DNA from: Tubulanus polymorphus
Lineage: Eukaryota > Nemertea > Palaeonemertea > Tubulaniformes > Tubulanidae
Reading direction: 5' to 3'
Length of the DNA: 64,000 nt
Assembly (NCBI RefSeq): GCF_964204645.1
Contig: NC_134030.1
Span: 7,254,278-7,318,277 of the forward strand
Part shown: piece after piece, positions 51,646 to 63,158 of the stretch
Layout of the letters: each line of letters opens with the position of its first letter
Numbering within the stretch: position 1 is the first letter of the stretch
The notes under the pieces: generated by a model
What the model was told of the DNA's origin: nothing
What the model saw: only the letters and a program-made list of their open reading frames with translations
The model's database searches: none
Program-made: the position numbers and the translations under genes

Positions 51646-52785
51646 ATACAATGTCATGCGTGTAATTACATTAGCTAAAAAAAACTTTTTACCAAATGTG
51701 CGCAGCTGATGCGTGGCTACCACGATTGAAGATCTAAGACTGATGCAAGGGAGTGGATCTATCAAATTTTACAACATCCATAAACTTGAATCTAATGTAC
51801 ATTGTTCACGTCTTTAACTACTTTCCACATTTCCTCGTTGATTATGAGTCATTCGAGATGATCAAAACGATCGCTATGTACACCTAAATGCTGCGGGGTA
51901 ATGGTTTTCATACAAAATACGATGAAATGGCTGTCACTTTTTACAAGCAATTGAATAATTAACAAATTCTGCGCGGAACCATCAACGAAAAGATTAAACG
52001 GCGAACGTATTGAGTAAAAATTGACTTCACAGAGATTAAACTCGGCTTACGTCTTAATTTTCATTAAATGAATCATTAATCAAATTCGTGATGGGAGCGA
52101 ATCAATTCGAATTGTCATCTTTCTTCGTCTTGTTCACCGGCTAATCTCGTGCTGTTAGGTGACTTTGAAAAAAAAAAACCGGCGTGAAAAACTTCCTGAT
52201 TCTATAACAAACGCCGCGGTATAGAGAGGCGACGGGCGGGACAAATATTGAAACACGTCAAAGCGTTTATAAGCAGATTCGCCGATCTCAACTTGACAGC
52301 GCCTCGCTTTGATGCGTTCAATTTTACCCGCGCGTAAAAAATAACAAATTTTAATCCGCTTGTAAAGCGGCGCCTCGACCGTGAAAAGAAACACGGCACG
52401 AACAAATATGTCATTTACGCGGCTCTGCATTCCGTAATAATATTTCGTAATAATAGTTTGGTCGCATAGGCGTAACGCGCGGGAGGATGACACAATCGCG
52501 CGCGCTAAGATTTATTAACTAAAAAAGGTGTGTGTTGACGACGGTGGCATTCGGTGCCCGTGGATGTAATTACCAGCGATCTAAAGGGATCCGATTAAAA
52601 TTGAAATTCACAACGTTGCTCGTCTCGATATTAAAATGTTCTGTGAACATCAAAGTGCTCAATTTGTAGATCGATTCGGTCGACATTAAAAAATCGTTAA
52701 TAAAATGAGCTTATTGAAATATCGAAATGTTCGATGACATTTCGTCGCGGTATAATCAAAGATAGCTGAACCGTCGTGAGGTGAC
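51646..52785. other. No recognisable gene
   Basis: Mixed sequence; the part from about 52200 to 52520 is CpG-richer. Open frames on the minus strand there (112 and 70 codons) overlap each other in different phases and show no domain. Confidence 0.35.
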
Positions 52786-52983
52786 CAGGGATGTTCGAAG
52801 TCGATATCTGACTTCACTTTCTGCGCGTTGAACGCTTATGAAATGAAGAAAACTTCGAAGATAAAAAGTAGACGATAAGATGTAGACGATAGCCCATTGA
52901 TAGGTCAGAAAAATACCGTGGTTTTGTGATGCAGATCCTTGGGGGGGGGGGATATCACCGGCTTCCTGTGAGGTACGTCCAGG
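52786..52983. mobile_element. Possible decayed CAGGG-type element
   Basis: Starts ccagggatgttcgaag and ends aggtacgtccagg, resembling poorly matched versions of the 42998-43136 ends. An 11-G run lies inside the right end (52941-52951). The terminal match is weak and it may be unrelated. Confidence 0.25.
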
Positions 52984-55140
52984 AAGAAACACACTAGATA
53001 ATAGGATGGTTATATCAAGTTGGGTGTTGAATGGGAAGTGTAGTTTTATCTGTGTGCATTTCTGTCCAGCACACAGATCACAACGATATTAGAGTAGTTA
53101 ATACGTCCAGGGAGAGGCAATATGAACTCTTTTATCAGATCGGAGAATCAGTTTGCCTCCATTTACTCTATTATTGGTCACGTGACCTTTTGGAGAGAGT
53201 CCGAAACCTCCTTTCTGTCGAGGTGGGTGATTCGGATTTTGCGTGCAGCCAACCGGAGATTTCGGATGGAGACTTCGGAGGTCATAAAAAAGTACGTCCC
53301 TATAGGGGTATCGTCCACACAATTATCTGCAGGCTGAGTACAGAATTCCAAAGATTTTGAGCTAAGTCTAACTTAAAAAAAAACAAAATACTTGAGAGTG
53401 GCAGGCTCTTCATTGAAGAAAACGTATCCATTGATAGATATCTTGTCAAGTGTCTTGTAAAAAATAGCCGATGGTCAGAGTCTTAGAGCGGCTTAGACGA
53501 AAGGTCAGCGCGGTGTATGCTGACAAATTCAGATTCAATAAATCGTTACGAAAGCATCGCCAGAGCTGCGCTGAAATCCAACGATGCTCATTGCAGAGAT
53601 TGGCCGTCAGCCGTAAATCCTGATGTCCGAGTTTGCGAGATTAACAGAGGACGGCTGCAAGCGACACGATGCCACTATACGCACATTTATAAATATACGG
53701 ATCTGCCCCTTCTGGATACATTTAAGGATATCCCTTGATTTTGCTATACATGAACACTGGCCTCTAAATCCTAGTTAATGTGATGCCGCAAGGTTCTCTA
53801 CTGGCCTGCACGACGAGCTAGCCGCTGTTCTTAGTTCTTAGGGATTTCTTGAACAAAAGAAAGCTTTAATTGTTCAATTCAGCCTTGAACTCTTTTAGAG
53901 TCCAAGATTCAACTATTTTTGAAACAGAACGACGACAAAATACCTCAATCGAAAGATACGCTTCTCTTCTCAGTCCTTAAACCACTATGTTTAAGGTTTG
54001 AAAATATCTGCAATCTCTAGCAGGTGAAATGGGGTTTTTTTTCGTCGACGCGACGCCTTCCCCGAGGGGTTCTAATGTCGTTGACACAAAACAACAGCCC
54101 CGATGGAATTTTATAGTTAAATCTTTAAATGAGATTAAAGATCTTTTGTGGCGGGGGAACTCCACGTTGCTACAACGCGCTATGAGCTTAAAACGGAAAT
54201 TCTGCCGCTTCGAGGCAAAGGCCGACGCGCGCGCTATGTAAACAGCGGCTCTCTGCGTATTCGTCTGTACCCTACGGGTGGCTGAAATGCGGAAAAAAGA
54301 AAAATTCCTTTGACAAAAATACAACAGCGAAACGATTCCTAAAGGATGGGACTAATATATTAATGCGTGTCTGACAGCCACTCCGCTGGCAAACTTCAGC
54401 ACAACATAACAACTTAAACTTTACGAATGTTTGAGGCACGTAATCTAAACGAAACGACGGGCAAAGTTTTCAATACGGGTCTAAATTGATAAACCATGCT
54501 CATCTATAAATATAGAGATGTGTCGTACTCGAGAGCGTTCGGCGTGTAAAAAGAAAATCGAAAACAATATTCATTTTTCGGAAAACAAATTCTTGTTAAT
54601 AAGTACCGAGTATTGATATTTCGAATTGCTAAATCGTGTCATTGTGCGGCTATTGACTGCAATTTGCGAACACGAGATTCCATCCATTTACTTCATTCGG
54701 CTCGGATAAGAGTCGCTGTTACGCGGTGCTTCGTCGCTTCTGAGAGCGATCTCGATCGAATCGCCGAAAAAAGAAGCGGGATCAGATCATTCATTAGCCG
54801 CGGGGTTGTGTTTGACTCTTGATCGTCGGATCGATTCGCACCGCTGCATACCGCGAGGAGTGACGGTAGCAGTGAACACCCGACTAGCCGCCATAATTGA
54901 TATGTCGTGTTCGCCATATCGGGCAAATTTCGGTCGCATCTCCTGCTAAACGCGGCTCTGCGCGGGACGCACTATAGGTGTCTTTTTTCATCAATGAAAT
55001 CGCGTATCCTACTGAAATTGAAAAACATTTGTCATTCGTGTCAGAACATGGTTTTCCAATCTCAATGCGAACGTCGAAACTTTTTCCATCGTTTAAACAG
55101 GTTCTTGACTCTTTAACCAACTGGGACATCCTAAAGTAGT
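52984..55140. other. No recognisable gene
   Basis: Open frames up to 115 codons occur on both strands (for example 53031-53360 plus, 53977-54324 minus). They overlap alternative frames and none carries a domain I recognise. Confidence 0.35.
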
Positions 55141-55144
55141 TGGG

Positions 55145-55390
55145 CTGGGTTTGTTGATTGATTTTATTTGATCAACTTGGATTTGATTTGATATATGGTC
55201 TATTGTCCACAAAGCAATTTTGCGCAGAAAAATGTAGATACAGTTAATAGATATAATGTTAAATAGGGTAGAATAGATTTTACAATATACATATAAATTC
55301 AGTTTCAGCATCGACATGAAAGTCGTGAGAATACGGTTTATGAACGGATGTAATAGGAAAATCACTTCATTGTGCACTATGCACAAATTA
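55145..55390 (-). mobile_element. Possible LINE-like 3' end, minus strand
   Basis: On the minus strand an AT-rich segment ends caaataaaatcaatcaacaa, resembling the AATAAA-plus-short-repeat tails of non-LTR retrotransposons, with more TTTGAT-type words nearby. No protein remnant is readable. Could be coincidence in AT-rich DNA. Confidence 0.2.
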
Positions 55391-56008
55391 ATCAGCCACG
55401 AAACTCTCTAAAATGTGCACAAATTAATTAGTTATTTTTTCTCCTTTATATCAAAAAATATGTTAAGGTTTTTGCTTGTACAGAATCTACGAGGTGTTTG
55501 TTTGCTTCTTTCGATCGAGAAGTTACGTATATGTATACGGGGTTAGTTGCTCCTAGTTTTTTTCCTTTCATCAAACTTTAACGATTGTAACATCGATACT
55601 CGTGGTTTACTATTTACTCCTGTGGTCGATACACACACGTAATAACAATAGTCATATCTATTCTCATTGAAAATACGTTAACAAAACTAATGAATGGTTG
55701 CTTATTGATAATCGATGTCGTATACAATACACGTTTTCATCGACGCGCTATTGAAGTGAACCACGAACCACTCTTCGTCTCATTCAGCGGTGAGTACCGA
55801 ACGCTAATTGATTGTTTTTAAGACTCAGATTTATCTCGGATGTCAATTCGATAGTTCAGTGAGTTCGCCAGCAGCTTCTAGGCCCTAGCCTCGTCAGAGA
55901 GCTAACAGGTAAAACCGTAGCCTATGAAATATCATGGACATATAAACTAGAGTTGACACGCCCATGTGTGTATCGACACTCGCACACGCATGTTTTGAAC
56001 TCTGGTTG
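55391..56008. other. No recognisable gene
   Basis: Contains catggacatataaactaga (about 55933-55951), one arm of the palindrome at 35729-35769 with a single change. Nothing else. Confidence 0.4.
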
Positions 56009-56106
56009 GCTCCAGTTCCACATTGAGAGTCAACTCTGAGTTGAAATTAGTTCATTTTCAACGAGTTAACTCTGGGTCAAATCTTAACTGAAAACGAACT
56101 GGGGCC
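56009..56106. mobile_element. Small MITE, nest member A
   Basis: The ends GGCTCCAGTTC and GAACTGGGGCC are inverted. The interior is made of agttaactctgg / gagtcaactctgag words that partly pair. Its right end shares bases with the left end of the next element. About 98 bp. Confidence 0.5.
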
Positions 56107-56226
56107 AGTAGCTAAAAAGTTGATAACCAGATAACCATTGGATAGTTGACAGATAGTGGAAATTCCATTGGTACTAGTGTATTTATCCGCCGGTCATCTT
56201 TAACCAACTTCTGGGCAACCGGCCCC
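56101..56226. mobile_element. Small MITE, nest member B
   Basis: Ends ggggccagtagctaaaaagt (then tgataa) and ttaaccaacttctgggcaac (then cggcccc) are imperfect inverted repeats of about 26 bp. Same GGGGCCAGTTG-type terminus as 45257-45389. About 126 bp, non-coding. Confidence 0.65.
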
Positions 56227-56230
56227 AAGG

Positions 56231-56361
56231 AGCATTTCAGTTTCGGGGCAGCTTGTTATATCCGGTATCATTTAAATTGTCCAATTTGGAACAAAATCTT
56301 AGGTTTGTAATAACCGATAAATCGTTGCAACCGATATCGTTATAACGAGGTTTCACTGTAG
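56231..56361 (-). mobile_element. pogo/Tigger-like short element, nest member C
   Basis: Read on the minus strand, the end is ctacagtgaaacctcgttat followed by aacgatatcgg, the CAGTGAAACCTCGTTATAACG type of terminus seen in pogo/Tigger-like non-autonomous elements. The opposite end (cagtttcggggcagcttgtt, atatccggtatca) is a poorly matched inverted partner. About 130 bp, non-coding. Assignment rests on terminus similarity from general knowledge. Confidence 0.5.
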
Positions 56362-58142
56362 TTCTTGATTGATACCAAAACGGTTTTCGATTGCTAGCAT
56401 GAGTATGAAGTAGTTACTTGAGACTAAATGTGCCCAAAATCTGCTTTAATGGTCCCCCGTTTATAGCCTTGGTAGTAATTTAGTTGACGAACGAGCAAAC
56501 ACCATCATTTATTATTCTTGCTATGATACATATGTATATATAACCGTCACAAAGAAAACACTGCCGGGCAACAATGATAAATGTGTAGTTTTATCAATAG
56601 CTGACTCAGAATTTCTTGCAGCTCTAGAGGCGAGCATTTCCACAATCAATGATGTCAGAGACAATTGTCTAATGATTACCTGTGGATCTAATCATCATGA
56701 TTAAAGGTTAAATGAAATGCAATTACACGAAGAAACCTGCTAATTATGTGTATTGAATAATGTACGTGGCTGTGGGCAGAGAGTCTAGTAGGGTGGAGTA
56801 AGTGTAAGTCAAATGTGAACGGAAAATATAATTTATGCGATATACAGTATATCCTAGCTAAAAGCCAGGGCAACAAGAAAAACAAGAGGCCCATGGGCCT
56901 TGAAGCTTCGTTACTGATGCTATTAATCGGAAAACATGTATCCAACAGCGCTCTTTAGATTGGCAGATGTTGTATGATATTTTCTATGAGGAACTGATAA
57001 ATAATTTTTTTCGTATTTTTCAACTGACGTTGACAGTGGATGTGGCAGGAACGTTTACTTCAGCGGGTCGATTTGTTTCACTACGATTCATGCTGAATAT
57101 AATAAATCAAATTTGATTTGTTTGCTGAATAAAATTTCAATTGTACTTTCGGTTTAGTTCTATTTAATTCACCGAACCAAAATATTGCTTCAGTATAGTG
57201 AAAATGACGAGGCGACTCGGTTTCCCTCGCGTAGGTCAAAACATAGTAATTCATTAAGATGAAAATATCACGTCCTAGTGAAATAAATTGGTCCGTCATA
57301 TTTCAATTTGACGAGATTAATAAGTAACAACGACGAAGAAGGCCACAATTTGATCGATTAGCACTCTACATCCAGCACCTCTTTACCCCCAACCGGGCGC
57401 CAGTGGAAGAAGGTAAAAACGTCGCCCGTAATTATAAATCAAGTAATCCATTGTTCCACACGAGTTGAGCTGCGAAGACGACGTTCAGATTAACGGCCAT
57501 CATTTCGCTTATAACAAATGAGGTCATTATCCGCGAAAGGTTAAAACCTCATCATTGAGAGACGGCTGACCGATGACCGATATCGGACTTTGATAAATGA
57601 TCTCGACCGACAATCAACGTTGACCCATTGATCCGTCGTCCGTTCTTCCCGGCCGCGCGTATACCGCCGCCACCGCGGATGATGATCACCAGTCGACCGT
57701 TCGGTGACGATGACGGCGACACGCGTAATTCGTTCGTCGATGTAAATCATGTTTTATAAATGACCCCCGACGTCTTTTGTCGGTGTAAACGCAGTTACCG
57801 CGCAGTTACATCATCTGCGACATTATTGCCGGCGACTCTTGTTAGATGAACGGAGATAACGTAATTAGCCAGTGAGATTGATGTCAAAAAGTTTACCGTC
57901 GATACTCCGGTATCCGATATCAATACTGGTGACGATTATTGTATATGATACTTCGTGATACTTTCAGTAGAATTTGTGGCAGCAAAACTCGATAAGTAAA
58001 AGAACACGCAATGATAACGTCTTCTCAATGGCAGAAAGCGTTACTACTAAATGAGCCTACATGCAATATAATCAGTGAAAATGAATTCCACAATTAGAAT
58101 TGGAGGTGAAACTCCACTGAGAATAAAGCTAACGTCTATCTG
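56362..58142. other. No recognisable gene
   Basis: A CpG-rich, well-mixed segment (about 57440-57860) stands out from the AT-rich surroundings and could be a regulatory region or old exon. A 69-codon minus frame there is Arg-rich and unconvincing. Confidence 0.35.
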
Positions 58143-58484
58143 ATGGCAGGTACATTGAACGTCAATGAAGAATTCACCATCAAAACTATCGAGAACCCTT
58201 TTAGCTATTCTATAGGGTTCTCGATTTCTTCATCTATGTTATACCATGTCAGAAAAGGCGCCAATGATTTTATTCAGATATATCATTGTAAAAATAGAAT
58301 AGAAGAGAATATCTTAAGTCATACAAATGTCAACAACAGGGTGATGTATGATAGTAACACAATAATTATAGGAAGGGTCAAAATGAAAGACATTGATATC
58401 CTTAAAGATACCCTAAACTCAATGCACCGCATATTCTACACGCTACGAATTCGGTCGGACTCTGAATACGTATATAAATCTTGA
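58143..58484 (+). CDS. Unidentified open stretch, 113 codons
   Basis: ATG to TGA with Ile/Asn/Ser-rich composition (MAGTLNVNEEFTIKTIENPF at the start, then SIGFSISSSMLYHVRKG). I recognise no domain. It contains a perfect 12-bp hairpin, ATCGAGAACCCT (58188-58199) with AGGGTTCTCGAT (58214-58225), which is unusual inside real coding sequence. No splice or polyadenylation context. In AT-rich DNA an open frame this long is only mildly unexpected, so it may be chance. Confidence 0.13.
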   Translation: MAGTLNVNEEFTIKTIENPFSYSIGFSISSSMLYHVRKGANDFIQIYHCKNRIEENILSHTNVNNRVMYDSNTIIIGRVKMKDIDILKDTLNSMHRIFYTLRIRSDSEYVYKS

Positions 58485-60497
58485 ATAGGAAATCTTCTCA
58501 TTCGCCTCAAACAAGACGATAAATTGAACCAACTACTACCAACTCGAGGGAAGGGTTGGGGGACTTTTATCTCTATCTATCTCTTTCTTTGAATCGCGAA
58601 TCAAAGTAGATTTATCTTTTCAAGTTAGTCTTATATCGAGTTACGGCCATTTTACAGAGTTATTGGGAGCTGGACCCGGTGTATATTCATTCCTTTTTTC
58701 ATAAATCATCTCATTGCGTAATGTTTCGCGAACATTTTTACCCCGGTTTGCTTTCATGTCGCGAGGAGGACAGTGAATAATTTTCCACCACAAAAAAATG
58801 ATAACGAGGAGATGAATAGAAACGTCCGCGGCAGTCATTTCTCTCGGAGACAAATAATTGTTAGCGTTCAAAGAGCCAGGGCAGTAACCGCAGACCTTCC
58901 CTGTCCATTGTCACGTATCCAAATATGGCCCTGCAAGGGCAAAAGGATGCTATCTGCTCAGCCATTGATCCCTCATAGTGAGTTCCATGTGAGTTTGCAA
59001 GTTCTTCCCTGACTTCGCAGACGTCTTGTTCACATACTTCATATAGCAGTCCACTTTTGGAACTTGAAATACGGATGATAATTGATTGATTATTGATCAA
59101 TCTTTGATGGATCTGATTTGTTTTGACTGAATGATTATTTGCTGTCCCTTGCAATTTCATCACAACTGCTGGGATGAAACAGGGGTTCACTGCGGGTAGT
59201 TATGGCGTTTGTGCTTGGCAGTTGACATGGCTCGATGTGAATAACCTATAAAGCTCTGTACACGATAGCAATCTTTTTAAGTCTTGGTATATTATCAATT
59301 ATATGATTCTTCACTTAGATAACAGATATAGTATTTTTACTTTTATATACATGGCCCGCAGTAACGCGGTCGGAACTGAGGGATATTACAAAACACAATA
59401 CAATAACTTAATTGTTATTAGCAATGAACATGCAATTCGAATATTATGAATGCAGCATAAAGCGAACTAAATGCCGTTTTCGTTGGAAATTGAATTAAAA
59501 ATGCCTGCGGGTAATAATTATACAGGCAAAATCAAGATTAATGGCAGACACGCGGTTATCACATTGAATATGAAAATAGATGCATCTTGGGCGAGAGTCG
59601 TCGTTTGATAGAATAATTGATAAGTTTGTAATAAACATTACTTAGATCGGTCTCGAGGCCAACATGAAAAATAGAAAGTGAGAGCGAAGATAAACAATGC
59701 GTCGTTGTCTAATGAATAATGTAAAGAACAGAGCTCCATGACTAACAAATTGTCGGGTGACACAAATTTTCTAGCCGAGCGCTTTATCGTTGGCCGAAAA
59801 ATAAAACCAGAAGCAAAAGGTCTTTGGTCGACGATAAATGATATAACTGCATATTGTTATATGGAGTGCACGGCACTTCTGCGTCATCTCACCTCCTCTT
59901 TTAAGGTTTAAGTTTCCAAGAAAGGAAGCTGAAAGAAGATACTGCGTCATAAGAAGCCGTGATATTATGTTAGGTTGACAGTATACACGCAGTCTTACGG
60001 CAGATCACTTCCAGAATATCAGGGAGTCAAATGCGGAAGGGTATTTTCCAAAATCGGAAAGTTGAACAAGTTTGCACAACAGTGTTGCCAAAAAGAAAAA
60101 CTTTTTCAGCCATTGAGCACAACAAGAAATGGTCACGGAATGAGCCCGATTCAGCCGGTTATAACTGAATCAGACAAGAATGACAGCTTTAATTAGGCTG
60201 CTGGTAATTTAATTACCCTAAAGGCCACAACACAATAACCGAAATCAAATTTCTACATGGCCTTTAGCTCGTGCACTCATTAAGCACATTTTATCCAGTT
60301 GTTATATACCCCGCGCTCACACGAGATATGCCCCGACGATTTTTCGTGAAATTATGGCGCTGATAAAGGGAAAAATTCGATTACGGATGCAACTCCCGGC
60401 GGATAATGAAATTACAGTTTTTATCAAGCAGTCCAGGGAAATTCCGTATGGGTGATTTGGTGAATTAAATTTTAAGAGCGAACTCCCAGTTCATTTG
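58485..60497. other. No recognisable gene
   Basis: Open frames up to 109 codons (58861-59190 minus) lack domains. No repeat structure stands out. Confidence 0.4.
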
Positions 60498-60648
60498 GCT
60501 ATCGGATAGTGAGTTCGAGTCCCGACTTTAATTAATGACGGGAAATAAAAACTTAATGACGAAAAAGAAAACTTAATGATGATAACATATTCAAGCTTGT
60601 ATCTAAATAAATGCCGGCAGTCGGGACTCGAACTCACTATCCGATAGC
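60498..60648. repeat. Perfect 30-bp inverted repeat with tRNA-like arms
   Basis: The left arm (60498-60527) and right arm (60619-60648) are exact reverse complements. Each contains gagttcgagtcccgact, a B-box/T-arm-like string, preceded by ctatcggatag, itself a small palindrome. The 91-base spacer holds a direct duplication of aaaacttaatga(c/t)ga. Perfect arms imply recent formation or gene conversion. Possibly two head-to-head SINE fragments. Confidence 0.9.
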
Positions 60649-60699
60649 AAAAATAGGGCTTTCGACGGGGATGTTGTGGGATAGATTGCATAGGTGTCC

Positions 60700-60952
60700 G
60701 TAAATTTAGTCGTTAGATAATTGATAATGTTTACTTCTTTCTTTTTGCACTGATACTATCATAAACTCTGATCCTACTCTCATGCCTTATCTGTTATATC
60801 ACCTGGTAGATATGTGTTTAAAATGACTCATTATTTCACACATGATTCATGAATAATGTTTTCTCTTTTCTATGCATCTCGTTCCTGAATTGTCAAACCG
60901 ATAATGTATTTGTGAACATTGAGGACCAATAAAGTTATTTTGAATTTGAATC
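60700..60952 (+). mobile_element. LINE-like 3' end with polyadenylation signal
   Basis: AT-rich untranslated-looking sequence ending tgaggaccaataaagtta then ttttgaatttgaatc. CAATAAAGTTATTTTGAAT followed by short TTTGAAT repeats is a familiar ending for non-LTR retrotransposons in invertebrates, but it could also be an ordinary gene 3' end. No ORF2 remnant is readable upstream. Confidence 0.35.
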
Positions 60953-61520
60953 GTGAAATCACAAGTAGAGGTGGCAGTTGGTTCGAGTGGAACGTTTTAT
61001 GTAACAAAGGTCGAATGATAAAATACTTGTGGATCAATCATCATTTTGAGGTTTGGAAATATATTTTGCACTGATGCAACATTGCAGCTACGCTTTGAAT
61101 TCATTGCGACAATGGACTCATTCCCTAATTCGAATCGGGAAACAGTCAACTAGATCAAGCGTGCAGGACATAAACTTTCTTATTTCTAGCTGAATGACTC
61201 TGATTTCGAGAGATCTAATAAAGCTTTCGCCGACTAAGGCAACGACGGCATAGCTAAAACTTCGCGAGTTAGTGAAGTCATTTTGTTCTAGCTCATTAGG
61301 CACTGAGCCAGGTGCGCATTAGCGAATCCTCAATGACGAAAATTAACAGGATTTTGTGCAACTGATCGTGTTGGGTTTCTCCGTGATTTGTTCGTCGAGT
61401 CTTCTCCACACAGTCACTCAGGTAACGAAGCGTATTGTTCGACATGTCACAATTCATCAATATTTTTGCCGGGATGAGTTGTTGTTTTTTCGACCACGCG
61501 TCGTTGTTGTTTGCGAGCGT
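60953..61520. other. No recognisable gene
   Basis: A plus-strand open frame begins at 61356 and reads into the GCC run as poly-Ala. Its upstream half (containing VICSSSLLHTVTQVTKR) has no known domain. Confidence 0.35.
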
Positions 61521-61635
61521 GCCGCCGCCGCCGCCGCCGCCGCTGCCACCGCGAGGAGTGCTGCAAAATGTACCCGACTAGAAACACTATAGAAACCAAT
61601 AAATAAGAATTCGATGTCTGCGCGCGCGCGCGCGT
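61521..61635. repeat. (GCC)n and (CG)n cluster
   Basis: About 8 GCC units (61521-61546) followed 75 bp later by a 15-bp CG run (about 61621-61635). Such CpG-dense simple repeats are uncommon in this AT-rich window and often lie near transcription starts or within 5' exons. Confidence 0.85.
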
Positions 61636-62036
61636 TGACCGTCGTATAGAAAACGATTCGAGTGGCCGTGGTCGTCTTTTCGTTAACGCTTCGATTGACG
61701 TCGTTGTTTCCGATGAATTTACGCTGAATCACTGGCGCTGATTTTCTAGAAATACTCGAGACGTGTCAGTTGTAATCAGTACTGATATCCGTAACTAACG
61801 CAATCACGATCAGTTCTAGACAAATAATAAATATAATGTAACCAGATACACGCGGCATGTATACAATCACTAACCAGAGGTGGATTATTTTGGATAGGTT
61901 TCAATTGTATTGGTCTTTTTACATTTTGATATAGCAAATTCAAATTAAGGAATCGTAAATGTCGATTAGGTAGTGTGTATATAAGTCTATTGGATTGAGA
62001 AAAGATATATATAAAGACGGTACTAACCGAACATAG
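61636..62036. other. No recognisable gene
   Basis: CpG-moderate then AT-rich. Nothing further identified. Confidence 0.4.
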
Positions 62037-62070
62037 CTGATCATCGATCATTGATCATCGATCATTGATT
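62037..62070 (+). repeat. 14-bp GATC-rich tandem repeat
   Basis: tgatcatcgatcat occurs twice in tandem (tgatcatcgatcattgatcatc...). Each unit is nearly self-complementary. Confidence 0.85.
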
Positions 62071-62144
62071 AGTCAAATATCTGGAGGGAACGGCCCAATT
62101 CACCATCATGGCAGTAACCACGGAGATACCTTTTGTTGTTGCTC

Positions 62145-62214
62145 GGGGCGTTTTCACCTAGCTGAAAAAAGCTGGAGGAAAAAGCTGGCTGGAAACTGCT
62201 CGTGAAAACCAGCC
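62145..62214. mobile_element. Small foldback element (70 bp)
   Basis: The ends GGGGCGTTTTCAC and GTGAAAACCAGCC are inverted, with AGCTGAAAAAAGCTGG / GCTGGAAACTGC inside. Possibly a deleted MITE. Short, so confidence is limited. Confidence 0.4.
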
Positions 62215-62880
62215 TTTAAGTGGCTGTGGGTATAATATCTTGAAATATTTGAAAACAATGGATCAGGACTATCTTGCCCTATCTTTTCATAAACCAACCG
62301 ATTATTAACCCATTATAACCCATGATATCAGTACCACCTATACAAATAGCTCACTGATTTAACAACACCTAAAATTGGATTAGAATGTTACAATTGAAGT
62401 AGATATTCCCGGTCCAAGCTTCCCTGAATGTCCCGGCTGAATACACAGCGCACGTTAGTAATCTTCACACGAGCAAGTAACATAGCGAAAAAAAAATCTG
62501 CCGCGATAATTAAATTGAAAAATCCAACAAATTACGGAGCCGGCAACTTTTACAAGTATCGATTAGGTCGGTCGGTGATGGGAGAACGGCAAGAACGCTT
62601 CAAATTGAAAATCTAAAATGCATCAATTCAACATTATCCGTTTATAGAAACCGTTCTGCCGGATTTGCGCGATCTAATTTCATTGAATTCGCAATCTCAA
62701 CTCGCGCAGTTTATGCATTCAGCACAAGAATAGCACGAGACTCTTGCGAATTCGTGATCGGTTTTAAAGAATCCCGTCGACTGAAATCGCAGATGCTTCT
62801 TCGTTACAATTTTTCATAAGAATATAACGAAGTTAATGTGCCACATGGCAGCGCAGAAAACCCGTTATCGCTGAAATTGT
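62215..62880. other. No recognisable gene
   Basis: Ordinary sequence up to the minisatellite. Confidence 0.4.
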
Positions 62881-63158
62881 AGTTGAAGGTCCTGGTGTTC
62901 CGACAGTAGTTGAGGGTCCTGGTGTTCCTACAGTGGTTGAAGGTCCTGGTGTTCCAACAGTAGTTGAGGGTCCTGGTGTTCCTACAGTGGTTGAAGTCAT
63001 GGTGTTCCGACAGTAGTTGAGGGTCCTGGTGTTCCTACAGTAGTTGAAGGTCCTGGTGTTCCTACAGTAGTTGAAGGTCCTGGTGTTCCTACAGTAGGTT
63101 GAAGGTCCTGGTGTTCCTACAGTAGTTAAAGGTCCTGGTGTTCCTACAGTAGTGTTGA
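62881..63158 (+). repeat. 27-bp minisatellite with codon-like variation
   Basis: Ten near-identical 27-bp units (gttgaaggtcctggtgttcc plus tacagta) and a partial eleventh. The left six units alternate two variants, so a 54-bp higher-order unit is present. On the plus strand the unit encodes VEGPGVPTV, on the minus strand TVGTPGPST; 27 is a multiple of 3 and most base variants fall at third codon positions. Unit 5 has a one-base deletion and unit 8 a one-base insertion. On the minus strand the frame stays open through both (125 codons, 62833-63210); on the plus strand a stop follows the deletion. It could be a non-coding minisatellite or part of a Pro/Thr-rich secreted protein exon; nothing in the flanks decides. 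Confidence 0.92.

Noticed and set aside
60498-60528. Possible functional tRNA 3' half
   Set aside because: No D arm or acceptor stem; it is one arm of an inverted repeat.
62881-63158. Collagen or elastin-like gene
   Set aside because: The repeat VEGPGVPTV lacks the Gly-X-Y periodicity of collagen, the plus frame is broken by a stop, and no flanking coding sequence is recognisable.
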